From contig JAEZGQ010000129.1 of NCBI GenBank assembly GCA_023416895.1, positions 1 to 6,912 on the forward strand: 6,912 nucleotides of DNA. Direction: 5' to 3'. Each line of letters starts with the position of its first letter. Position 1 is the first letter of the stretch. The DNA is from Bacillota bacterium. GTDB taxonomy: Bacteria > Bacillota > Clostridia > Christensenellales > CAG-138. The notes beneath the pieces are model-generated. The model was not told the DNA's origin. It ran no database searches and worked only from the letters and a program-made list of their open reading frames with translations. Shown here in pieces: positions 1-6,275 of the stretch. The position numbers were made by a program, and so were the translations under genes.

Positions 1-519
1 GATGCGGTGTTCACCCACCGAAAAACCGGGCTTTATGCGGCTATGTACGTAGCGGCGCTTACAGCGCTTCTTATTGCCGGCATGCCACCACTTAATGCCT
101 GCGACGCGGCGCTTCATTATATCCCAAAGAAAAGCCGCCTTTTTGAGCGGCTCAAGGAAGCGCTTCTTATCGTTCGTTTGTCGGAAAGCTTTGAGGAGTC
201 TTACGATAGGCTGCACAGCCGCTTTTCTGACTACGACCATTGCATGCTCTACCAGGAGCTTGGCACATTGATAAACAGCCTATACCATGCTGAAAACGTG
301 TGGCACGGCGTATGCTTGCAGGTGATGCAAGGCAACGATACGGATAGCTTTGGCTGCATGGCAGGGTTGATGCTCGGCGCGCGTTTTGGCATGGCGGGCA
401 TAGACAATAAGAAGCTTAGCCCGTTTTCGGATACCGTGCATATCGCGCTTGCGGATTTTTATGAAACCTCCATCGATGCGCTTGCGGCGCGGATTGCACA
501 ACTGCCAAACCTACCCTAA
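1..519 (+). CDS. ADP-ribosylglycohydrolase family protein, C-terminal part (5' truncated)
   Basis: The open frame runs from base 1 without a start codon of its own; the GTG at 7 is internal, because the family-like segment DAVFTHRKTGLYAAMYVAAL begins at the first codon. The C-terminal metal-site motif of this family is visible as QGNDTDSFGCMAGLMLGA at bases 328-381; the two Asp of D-T-D (337-339 and 343-345) would ligate the Mg2+ pair. Known members hydrolyse ADP-ribose from proteins or small molecules, but many Firmicutes copies sit in sugar-use clusters with no proven substrate, and this one may be of that kind. About 172 residues remain; the N-terminal metal ligands lie outside the window, so catalytic competence cannot be judged. 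It runs convergently towards the kinase gene and ends before the hairpin at 546-576. The family call is fairly firm; the substrate is unknown. Confidence 0.82.
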   Translation, partial: DAVFTHRKTGLYAAMYVAALTALLIAGMPPLNACDAALHYIPKKSRLFERLKEALLIVRLSESFEESYDRLHSRFSDYDHCMLYQELGTLINSLYHAENVWHGVCLQVMQGNDTDSFGCMAGLMLGARFGMAGIDNKKLSPFSDTVHIALADFYETSIDALAARIAQLPNLP

Positions 520-545
520 GCGTGGGGAAACTCAACACATAAAAC

Positions 546-576
546 GCTCTCCGCCCGAAAGGTTTTGGCGGAGAGC
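546..576. terminator. Bidirectional rho-independent terminator between convergent genes
   Basis: A perfect 10-bp inverted repeat, GCTCTCCGCC (546-555) and GGCGGAGAGC (567-576), closes an 11-nt loop. The plus strand continues with ATTTCTTTAT and the minus strand with GTTTTATGTG, so both directions have a short U-rich tail. It lies 26 nt after the stop of the ADP-ribosylglycohydrolase-like gene and 28 nt past the stop of the minus-strand kinase gene, as expected for one hairpin serving two convergent units. The U tracts are interrupted, so termination strength is uncertain. Confidence 0.8.
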
Positions 577-604
577 ATTTCTTTATGGAAGTTAATTTAG
601 AAAA

Positions 605-1549
605 TCAATCCAGCAGGTGCTTAAGTACATCGGGAGCAAAGCTTTCTATGGCGAGAAGTGCCGCTCCCACGTGCGGTACAAAACGGGCAGGTGTAAGCTT
701 GCAGCCCATGGGTGTTAAGAGCTTACGTAACGGCGATAGGATACGTTCGCCCGTGCGGAAAAGCCCACCCGAGTAGGAAACGGGGAGAGGGTTTGCGGTA
801 AAACGAAGCGATGCGCGTATGCCGGTCACAAGCTGAGCAAGCTCTTGAGCCGCCTCCTCGTACGCGTGCTCAGCAGCCGAATCTTTAAGTTCTGCGGCCT
901 TAAGAAGCAGGAGTTGTAACTTTGCAACGCTTTCGCGCTCCTTTGCAAGCTCAAGAGCTGCGGCGACGAAGTCGATATCCTCCTCGAGTTTGAAATGCTC
1001 ACGCATCACATCGTAGAGCGGGCCGCGGGGCAGCCTTCCGTCGGATTGCTTTGCAAACAAGGCCATAGCCTTTTTCCCTAGCCAGTAGCAGGAGCCTTCG
1101 TCGGAAAAAAATTCATCCCAACCGCCTGCGCGTGCGGTAGCGCCGCTTGGGTCGCGGCCAAAGGCGATGGCGCCGGTACCCGCCACAATATGCACGCCGC
1201 TTTTAAGCGCAAGGGCACCCGCATAACCCACAACAACGTCGTTTACTATGCGCACGGGAAGCGGCGCGAACAAATCCGTAACGCGGCCAAGAAGTATCGC
1301 ATCATCTGCGCGGCTTTCGCCATAGCAGGGCGCACCAAAGCAAATGCCCGTTAGCAGTTCAAGTGTAAGTTCGGCTTTTTCAAGCACCGTATTTACGCCT
1401 AGTTCGAGTGTTTTGCATACGGCATCAAAACCGCGATGACGATAGCTCGTGCCCACATCCGCATGTTCTGCGAGGACGAACCCCGTTTCATCCGTTATGC
1501 AAAATGCGGTTTTGGTGCCGCCGCCATCTATCCCAAGAAAGTATCGCAT
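605..1549 (-). CDS. BadF/BadG/BcrA/BcrD-type sugar kinase, N-acetylglucosamine-kinase-like
   Basis: A 314-residue ASKHA-fold (actin/hexokinase) ATPase. Residues 6-14 GIDGGGTKT form the first phosphate-binding loop. N103-D104 in IVNDVVVGYAGA gives the likely catalytic Asp. VAGTGAIAFG (122-131) is the second phosphate loop, followed by GGWDEFFSDEGS at 142-153. SYSGGLF (258-264) is the adenosine-site motif. Length and motif order match the N-acetylglucosamine kinase branch rather than the 2-hydroxyacyl-CoA dehydratase activators, which carry Fe-S cysteines not evident here. It probably phosphorylates a sugar or amino sugar in the cytoplasm with ATP. GAGAGG lies 5 nt upstream of the ATG. It is the last gene of the minus-strand operon, 32 nt after the GH172 gene, so it may act on the sugar that GH172 releases. 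The exact sugar cannot be read from the sequence. Confidence 0.85.
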   Translation of the reverse strand: MRYFLGIDGGGTKTAFCITDETGFVLAEHADVGTSYRHRGFDAVCKTLELGVNTVLEKAELTLELLTGICFGAPCYGESRADDAILLGRVTDLFAPLPVRIVNDVVVGYAGALALKSGVHIVAGTGAIAFGRDPSGATARAGGWDEFFSDEGSCYWLGKKAMALFAKQSDGRLPRGPLYDVMREHFKLEEDIDFVAAALELAKERESVAKLQLLLLKAAELKDSAAEHAYEEAAQELAQLVTGIRASLRFTANPLPVSYSGGLFRTGERILSPLRKLLTPMGCKLTPARFVPHVGAALLAIESFAPDVLKHLLD

Positions 1550-1581
1550 AATGTCCTCTCAAAAACTGCGGCTTTGCGCCC

Positions 1582-2748
1582 TCAGATGGATCTCATATAG
1601 TTGGCAAGGCTGTCTTTTGATGTGCGCGGCATGCGGTCGGAGGCACTTGGCATAGCGGGAAACGGCAAATGCGGCTCCGTCTGGTACCAGTAGGCGGTTG
1701 AAGCATAATCGTTGCTGAGGCTGTTGGCGTGTCCGTGCTCAATGGAAAAGAGCAGAGACTTTTCAAAAAGAATCGGGTCCTCAATGTGAAACCGGTAAGT
1801 TGTCCACTTTCCGCTATAGCCTAAGGTGCCGCCGCCCCAAGTGCCAGGGGTTTCCCATGCACCGTCAACACGAAACGGCTCCGAGAGCGAAATCCCGTGA
1901 TACGGTCCGTCGTATTTGCCGGAGGGGTAATCCCACGCGGCGCAAAAATAATCTTCGGTGCCTGTGCCGTAAATCGTTGGGAGTTTATCACCGTCGATAA
2001 AGAACATGTCGTCGCCCTCCCCAAACCATGTGACATTAGGAACGGGGCTTATATGGTCGATGCTCAAATTGCAGCCCACGAAATGGCCGCGCCCTTTTGC
2101 TTCAAGCACCACGTAGTTGCCGGTGCCATCTAGGTTTTTGAGCGCTGAAATGGTTTCAAGACCGTGGGTGAAGTGGGTAAGCCCTTCTTTTAGCTTTCGC
2201 ATGTCAAGCGTGCCATCGGTGGGGTTCTGCCGCCGCCATTGAGCATGGAAATACAGCGTATCCTCAGGCATATCGGGGCAAAGCATATAGTCCACATAGA
2301 AGTAGAAATTCGGCACATCCACACCCGTTTCGTTCACGATGGTAATGCGCCCGTGCTTTAAAAATGGCATGGCAAAATAGCAGTTCATGGCGGCATAAGG
2401 CTGTGGGCCACCTTTTTTTGTAACCATGTTGAGCGGCAGCGACATGTAGTGGCTCGCTACGCCGTGCCCTACGCCAAAAAAGTCACCAAGGGGCACCTCT
2501 ACCGAGGGCTCCGTTTCATGGTCCCAGTACATGCGCACAAGGAGCGAGCGGAAGTAGTGCGGCGCGTCGCAGGAAACCGTGCACCAGATGTGGCGGATCT
2601 GCGCGGGGCCGTCCAAGTTGAAGATAACGGCTTCTTCACCCGCAGGGATGCGGATGTAATCCTGATTGCCGCCGCTTTTATCGTAGCTCGATTGGCGGCC
2701 GCTTTTGCCCACGCGCGGGCGGGAAAGGTTTTCAAGCGTGGTATACAT
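1582..2748 (-). CDS. Glycoside hydrolase family 172 (DUF2961) protein
   Basis: A 388-residue protein with the full hallmarks of DUF2961, now CAZy family GH172: GPAQIRHIW (47-55), PLGDFFGVGHG (86-96), WFGEGDDMFF (241-250), YGTGTEDYF (260-268) and SNDYASTAYWYQTEPH (345-360). From memory, the characterised Bifidobacterium alpha-fructofuranosidase/difructose dianhydride I synthase uses Glu270 and Glu291; here E244 and E265 are also exactly 21 residues apart, in the motifs above, so the catalytic pair appears intact. Characterised members act on alpha-D-fructofuranosides or alpha-D-arabinofuranosides as jelly-roll oligomers. No signal peptide is present, so it should work inside the cell on imported material. 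The start is well set: AAGGAGGT (2755-2762) lies 6 nt before the ATG. It is the middle gene of the operon, between the amidohydrolase (27 nt gap) and the kinase. The substrate is undetermined. Confidence 0.9.
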   Translation of the reverse strand: MYTTLENLSRPRVGKSGRQSSYDKSGGNQDYIRIPAGEEAVIFNLDGPAQIRHIWCTVSCDAPHYFRSLLVRMYWDHETEPSVEVPLGDFFGVGHGVASHYMSLPLNMVTKKGGPQPYAAMNCYFAMPFLKHGRITIVNETGVDVPNFYFYVDYMLCPDMPEDTLYFHAQWRRQNPTDGTLDMRKLKEGLTHFTHGLETISALKNLDGTGNYVVLEAKGRGHFVGCNLSIDHISPVPNVTWFGEGDDMFFIDGDKLPTIYGTGTEDYFCAAWDYPSGKYDGPYHGISLSEPFRVDGAWETPGTWGGGTLGYSGKWTTYRFHIEDPILFEKSLLFSIEHGHANSLSNDYASTAYWYQTEPHLPFPAMPSASDRMPRTSKDSLANYMRSI

Positions 2749-2775
2749 AGCGTGACCTCCTTATAAGGGGAACGA

Positions 2776-3822
2776 TTATGTAATTTCGTCGTCACCAATC
2801 AGCTTCTTAAGCCGCGGGGCGACCCTGAGGGCGTTTTTATAATACAGCTTTTTCAGCACCTCGTCCGGCAGATACACGCCGTAAATGTTCCAGCGGCCCT
2901 GATGGTGCTCATCCCAGGAGTTGTAGGGGAAGTATTCGTCCTTCGTTTCAAAAAAGCGGTAGTAGCCGGACACATTGGTTTCGTTTGGAATAAGGTCTGT
3001 GCCGTAGATCACACGATCCTGATAGTTGATAAGAAAGTCCCGTGCTGTATACGGCTGGCGGCCAAGTTCTGAAATACGCTCCGCCGTATCCACATACATG
3101 TTGGGGTAAGCGTCCAACATGCGCGAAACCTCACGAAGGTTTTCCGCATGCGAACCGATGTGTGCAATGACAAAGCGCGTATCGGGATTATGATATAGCA
3201 AATTTTCCTGTGCGTCCATCAACTCCTCAAAGCGCGGGCAGGGCCTGTTACCATACGACCAATGCAGGTGTGTGGCGAGCTCCTCGTAGCGCTCGTGCGT
3301 GCCGTCGATCACCTTATCGAAAAAGCACGGCGGATCGCCGATGTGTATCGTAACGGGAAAGTCCAGCTTCGCGGCCTCCTCCCAAACCACGCGAAGGCGG
3401 TCGTCGTCGGGCTTTAAATACCGGCCGTCGCGGCCTACGAGCTTTACGCCGAGCGATTTAGATACCTTGATGCCCGTTGCACCGCGTGCAGCGCAATCTG
3501 CAAGGCGGCGCTTCACATAGCCTGCAAAATCCGGCTCATCCACGCGCAGCATATCCACGCGCCCGAAGATGGAAAAACGGCCCGGGTAGCGGTTTACGTA
3601 GGTCTCAAGCTGAAAGTCTATCCTCTCATCCCAAAAGCCGTCCATATCTACGATCAGCCGTATGTTGAAGCGATCCATCCGCTCCAAGACCATTGCGGAA
3701 TTGGATGTGCGAAGAAGGTGGTTGTGCATATCAATTACGGGGAACTTTGCGCGCGTGCGGGGCTCATTTGGAACCTCTAAGCGCGAGATGGGGCGAAACT
3801 CGTTAATGGGTATCATCGTCAT
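2776..3822 (-). CDS. Metal-dependent amidohydrolase superfamily protein (Amidohydro_2-like TIM barrel)
   Basis: Read from the ATG at 3822 the protein has 348 residues. An in-frame ATG at 3861 would add 13 residues but has no ribosome site and lies over the promoter's -35 region; the ATG at 3822 has GGGAGGTT just upstream and is preferred. Metal-site residues appear in the superfamily order: DMHNH (HxH at 33 and 35), TIHIGDP (H160), VIAHIGSHAEN (H221) and IYGTDL (D276); K119 in GIKVSKSLG sits where some members place a bridging Lys. This pattern points to an Amidohydro_2 (PF04909)-type hydrolase or decarboxylase, a group that includes sugar lactonases. No signal peptide is seen. It is the first gene of the minus-strand operon with GH172 and the kinase and is divergent from the oxidoreductase. 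A lactonase role beside a Gfo/Idh dehydrogenase is attractive but is inference. Confidence 0.85.
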   Translation of the reverse strand: MTMIPINEFRPISRLEVPNEPRTRAKFPVIDMHNHLLRTSNSAMVLERMDRFNIRLIVDMDGFWDERIDFQLETYVNRYPGRFSIFGRVDMLRVDEPDFAGYVKRRLADCAARGATGIKVSKSLGVKLVGRDGRYLKPDDDRLRVVWEEAAKLDFPVTIHIGDPPCFFDKVIDGTHERYEELATHLHWSYGNRPCPRFEELMDAQENLLYHNPDTRFVIAHIGSHAENLREVSRMLDAYPNMYVDTAERISELGRQPYTARDFLINYQDRVIYGTDLIPNETNVSGYYRFFETKDEYFPYNSWDEHHQGRWNIYGVYLPDEVLKKLYYKNALRVAPRLKKLIGDDEIT

Positions 3823-3826
3823 GGTT

Positions 3827-3834
3827 AACCTCCC
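3827..3834 (-). promoter_or_regulatory. Ribosome binding site that sets the amidohydrolase start
   Basis: On the minus strand this reads GGGAGGTT, with its GGAGG core ending 6 nt before the ATG at 3822. No comparable site precedes the longer in-frame ATG at 3861, so this element decides between the two starts. A third ATG two codons further in (3816) is spaced about 12 nt from the core and is less likely. Confidence 0.75.
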
Positions 3835-3855
3835 ATTCGGATCAAGCTTTCTCTC

Positions 3856-3884
3856 TTGCATGTCAGCTACAGTTCAATTATAAT
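3856..3884 (+). promoter_or_regulatory. Sigma-A-type promoter for the oxidoreductase/gatZ-like operon
   Basis: TTGCAT (3856-3861), a 17-nt spacer, then a perfect TATAAT (3879-3884). The predicted transcript would start near 3891 and leave a leader of about 57 nt before the ATG at 3948, whose ribosome site is the AGAAGGGTGG stretch ending at 3941. The -35 has four of six consensus bases and the spacing is optimal. This is a sequence match only; the start point has not been mapped. Confidence 0.75.
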
Positions 3885-3906
3885 ATTATAACAAAGGTTG
3901 GAACAA
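3877..3906 (-). promoter_or_regulatory. Divergent sigma-A-type promoter for the amidohydrolase/GH172/kinase operon
   Basis: On the minus strand TTGTTC (3906-3901), an 18-nt spacer and TATAAT (3882-3877) fit a promoter facing the amidohydrolase gene. Its -10 box overlaps the plus-strand -10 box by four bases, so RNA polymerase could probably occupy only one at a time. A second minus-strand TATAAT at 3890-3885 could pair with TTGCAT (3911-3906), but at 15 nt the spacing is short. The choice between these is open. Confidence 0.55.
3878..3891. repeat. 14-bp perfect AT palindrome at the divergent promoters
   Basis: TTATAATATTATAA is its own reverse complement. It carries a TATAAT box on each strand. 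TTGCAT at 3856-3861 and its complement ATGCAA at 3906-3911 flank it almost symmetrically: the midpoint of the flanking pair is 3883.5 and that of the palindrome is 3884.5. The simplest reading is two overlapping -10 boxes. Binding by a dimeric regulator is possible but not shown. Confidence 0.7.
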
Positions 3907-3947
3907 TGCAATTCCTTTTTCCATGATAACAAGAAGGGTGGTAAAGT

Positions 3948-4943
3948 ATGCGTATTGCGTTTATCGGAACGGGTTCTATCGTGCAGGGAAGGCATATTCC
4001 CGAAGCGCTGCGGGAGCCGGACGTAGAGATTGCGGGCTTTTATGACCGCAAGTTCTCGCTCGCACAACAATTGTGTGCCAAATACGGCGGCAGGGCTTAC
4101 GAGAGCTTTGAAGAAATGCTTGCTGATGAAAATGCAGATGCGGCGCTCATCGCCGTGCCAAACTGCTTTCATGCGCCGATGAGCATTGCCGCGCTTAAAG
4201 CGGGCAAGCATGTGCTCTGCGAAAAACCCATGGCGCTAAACCTTAGAGAAGCCGAAGAGATGCTGCAGACAGCTCGCGATGCAAAGCGCGTACTGATGAT
4301 CGCGCACAACCTACACCGTGAACCGGCCTTTGAAAAGGCAAAGGAGTACCTTCTTTCGGGCAAGCTTGGCCGCGTGCTAACGTTTTACAGTTGTATCGGC
4401 AACGAGGGGCCGGAGGGTGATGGCAAGCATACACCTTGGTTTTTCCGTAGCGAGCTTGCGGGCTACGGTATTACGGCGGACGGGGCCATTCACATGCTCG
4501 AAACGCTGATTCATCTTTTGGAAGAGCCCTTTGTTAAAGGGCTCTCAATTCTAGCCACGCGCGATAAAAAGGATGCCGAAGGTAACCTTATTTCGCTTGA
4601 AGATACTGGCGCGTATGCGCTTCAAACACAATCGGGCATCGTAGGGACCATACTCACCTCTTGGTGCTTGTACGACGGATGGCAAAGCCCGCTTACGCTC
4701 TACTGTGAGAATGGTGTGCTTCGCGTGTACCCATCCCCCGATTTGGCACTCACGGTAACTTATAAAGACGGTAGCACGGAGTCGATGCCGCGCACGCCAA
4801 AGTCCCAATGGCCTCATGGCTCGGGCGTAATGCACGCTTTCGCACGCGGCGTTTTAGAGGGACAAAACCCAACCGCGCTTGCCATAAACGGAATGCGTGC
4901 AGTGCAGGCCATGCAGATGCTTCTTGAGGATGCAAAAAAGTAA
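3948..4943 (+). CDS. Gfo/Idh/MocA family NAD(P)-dependent oxidoreductase
   Basis: A 331-residue protein of usual family length. The N-terminal Rossmann fold starts at once with IAFIGTGSI (3-11). CEKPMAL (91-97) carries the signature EKP, whose Lys93 is normally catalytic. GYGITADGAIHMLETL (172-187) matches the family's GG..xDxGxHxxD-type active-site segment, with D178 and H182 kept, while the usual glycine run is reduced to G-Y-G. The C-terminal half is the alpha/beta substrate-binding and dimerisation domain. Members oxidise or reduce a hydroxyl of a sugar, inositol or sugar acid with NAD(P) in the cytoplasm. It is first in the plus-strand operon, with AGAAGGGTGG before the ATG and the promoter at 3856-3884, and lies 17 nt before the gatZ-like gene, implying co-expression. 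The substrate is unknown. A strong hairpin lies inside the gene at 4523-4545. Confidence 0.9.
   Translation: MRIAFIGTGSIVQGRHIPEALREPDVEIAGFYDRKFSLAQQLCAKYGGRAYESFEEMLADENADAALIAVPNCFHAPMSIAALKAGKHVLCEKPMALNLREAEEMLQTARDAKRVLMIAHNLHREPAFEKAKEYLLSGKLGRVLTFYSCIGNEGPEGDGKHTPWFFRSELAGYGITADGAIHMLETLIHLLEEPFVKGLSILATRDKKDAEGNLISLEDTGAYALQTQSGIVGTILTSWCLYDGWQSPLTLYCENGVLRVYPSPDLALTVTYKDGSTESMPRTPKSQWPHGSGVMHAFARGVLEGQNPTALAINGMRAVQAMQMLLEDAKK
4523..4545. repeat. Perfect 10-bp hairpin inside the oxidoreductase gene
   Basis: AGAGCCCTTT (4523-4532) and AAAGGGCTCT (4536-4545) are exact reverse complements around a 3-nt loop. The sequence encodes the EEPFVKGLS region of the oxidoreductase. No T run follows on either strand, so it is not a classical terminator. 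It may be chance, or it may affect mRNA stability or translation. Confidence 0.7.
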
Positions 4944-4960
4944 AGAAAGGACACAGCACT

Positions 4961-6247
4961 ATGGAACATCCCGTATTTTCAAAGATTGCGCAAGGGGAGC
5001 GCGGTATCGCCTCTTATTGTACGGCCAATGCCTTTGTTCTGGAGGCGCTCCTAAGTCACGCGGCGCAAAGCGGCGAAACGGTGTTGATCGAGGCGACTGC
5101 TAACCAGGTCAACCAGTTCGGTGGCTATACGGGTATGCAACCCAAGGATTTTCGCGAGCTCGTTTACCGCATCGCAGAACACGCCGGCTGCAAAAGGGAG
5201 CAAATCCTACTCGGTGGCGATCACCTTGGCCCTCTGACCTTTAGCCACTTGCCGGAGCGCGAGGCCATGGCTCATGCGATAACGCTTGTTCGCCAATATG
5301 TAAGCGCAGGCTACGAAAAAATACATCTTGATACCAGCATGCGTTTAAAGGACGATGACCCTGACGCACCGCTTGAAGATGCTACAGTGGCAAGGCGTGG
5401 CGTTGCGCTTTACCGCGCCGCAATAGAAGCCTACGAGGAGAGAAAAACTACCTTTCCCGATGTGCGGCGGCCGGTGTTCATCATCGGCAGCGAGGTACCT
5501 ATACCGGGCGGCACGCAGGAGAAAGAGGACAGCGTAACCGTAACAACGCCTGCAGCGCTTCGAAAAACGCTTAAAGCCTACCGCGAGGCGTTTGCATCGG
5601 CAGGTATGCCAAACGGCTTTTCCGACGTGCTTGCGGTGGTTGTACAGCCGGGCGTGGAGTTTGGAAACGACGAGATCCACTTTTACGATGCGCAAAAGGC
5701 GGCTGCGCTCGCCGAGGCCGCGCGGCAGGAGAACATTGCACTTGAGGGGCACTCTACCGACTACCAAACACCGGAGCATCTTAAGGCCATGGTCAAGGAC
5801 GGCGTACGCATTCTCAAGGTAGGGCCCGCGTTGACTTTTGCGCTGCGCGAAGCGCTCTATGCCTTAAGCCATATCGAAAAGGAGCTTGTAGAAAAAGAAA
5901 AACGCGCGGGCTTCCCCGAAGCGCTTGAAGCTGCCATGCTTGAAAATCCCGCACAATGGGGGAAATACTATCACGGAACCGAACTCGAAAGAAAATGTAT
6001 GCGCAGCTACAGCCTTTCTGACCGCTGCCGCTATTACTTCGCCTTGCCTACGGTGCAACAAGCAGCCGATGCTCTGTTCGATCATTTAAAAGATGCGCGC
6101 ATTCCGCTGGGGCTTTTACACCAGTATCTTCCTAGGCAGTACGACAAGGTGGTAAAAAGCGAGCTCAAGGCGGAGCCGAAGGCCTTAGCGTTTGATTGCA
6201 TTGCAGCGGTATTGGACGATTACGACTACGCCGTGCTCCAAGGATGA
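4961..6247 (+). CDS. GatZ/KbaZ-family protein (class II tagatose-bisphosphate aldolase non-catalytic subunit family; possible sugar 4-epimerase)
   Basis: A 428-residue protein, close in length to E. coli GatZ/KbaZ (PF08013). Family segments appear in order: EATANQVNQFGGYTGM (44-59), LGGDHLGP (84-91), IHLDTSM (121-127), IGSEVPIPGG (175-184), VVVQPGVEFGNDEIHFYD (226-243), LEGHSTDYQT (261-270) and LKVGPALTFALREALYAL (285-302). The conserved Asp, His and Glu residues in these segments would suit a TIM-barrel metal site. In E. coli GatZ/KbaZ supports the aldolase GatY/KbaY, but as I recall other members are ketose-phosphate or hexuronate 4-epimerases acting alone. No GatY/KbaY is in the window, which favours an independent enzyme. 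AGAAAGGA (4944-4951) lies 9 nt before the ATG, and the gene follows the oxidoreductase by 17 nt. Family placement is firm; the reaction is inferred. Confidence 0.9.
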   Translation: MEHPVFSKIAQGERGIASYCTANAFVLEALLSHAAQSGETVLIEATANQVNQFGGYTGMQPKDFRELVYRIAEHAGCKREQILLGGDHLGPLTFSHLPEREAMAHAITLVRQYVSAGYEKIHLDTSMRLKDDDPDAPLEDATVARRGVALYRAAIEAYEERKTTFPDVRRPVFIIGSEVPIPGGTQEKEDSVTVTTPAALRKTLKAYREAFASAGMPNGFSDVLAVVVQPGVEFGNDEIHFYDAQKAAALAEAARQENIALEGHSTDYQTPEHLKAMVKDGVRILKVGPALTFALREALYALSHIEKELVEKEKRAGFPEALEAAMLENPAQWGKYYHGTELERKCMRSYSLSDRCRYYFALPTVQQAADALFDHLKDARIPLGLLHQYLPRQYDKVVKSELKAEPKALAFDCIAAVLDDYDYAVLQG

Positions 6248-6268
6248 ATTAAGAATCAAACTTGGAGC
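6235..6268 (+). terminator. Inverted repeat spanning the gatZ-like stop codon; possible weak terminator
   Basis: GCTCCAAG (6235-6242) and CTTGGAGC (6261-6268) are exact reverse complements, separated by 18 nt that include the TGA stop. Inside, GAT (6243-6245) can also pair with ATC (6255-6257) across a 3-nt bulge. Only CATTCTTAT follows, so the U-rich tail is poor. It could end or trim the two-gene transcript, or it could be chance. Confidence 0.35.
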
Positions 6269-6275
6269 CATTCTT

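Noticed and set aside
2449..2766. Plus-strand open frame of 105 codons within the GH172 gene
   Set aside because: It is antisense to conserved GH172 motifs, has no ribosome site, and shows the Ala/Arg/Val-rich composition of a shadow frame.
3893..3920. Possible hairpin plus T run in the oxidoreductase leader (AAAGG or GGAA pairing with CCTTT or TTCC, then TTTTT)
   Set aside because: The stems are only 4-5 bp with long loops, too weak to support an attenuator or riboswitch call.
3867..4211. Minus-strand open frame of 114 codons over the divergent promoter and the start of the oxidoreductase
   Set aside because: It covers the start and cofactor loop of the oxidoreductase in antisense and ends within the promoter region; no family features are seen.
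5345..5779. Minus-strand open frame of 144 codons inside the gatZ-like gene
   Set aside because: It lies wholly antisense to a firmly identified gene, is rich in Arg, Cys and Leu as shadow frames are, and matches no family I know.
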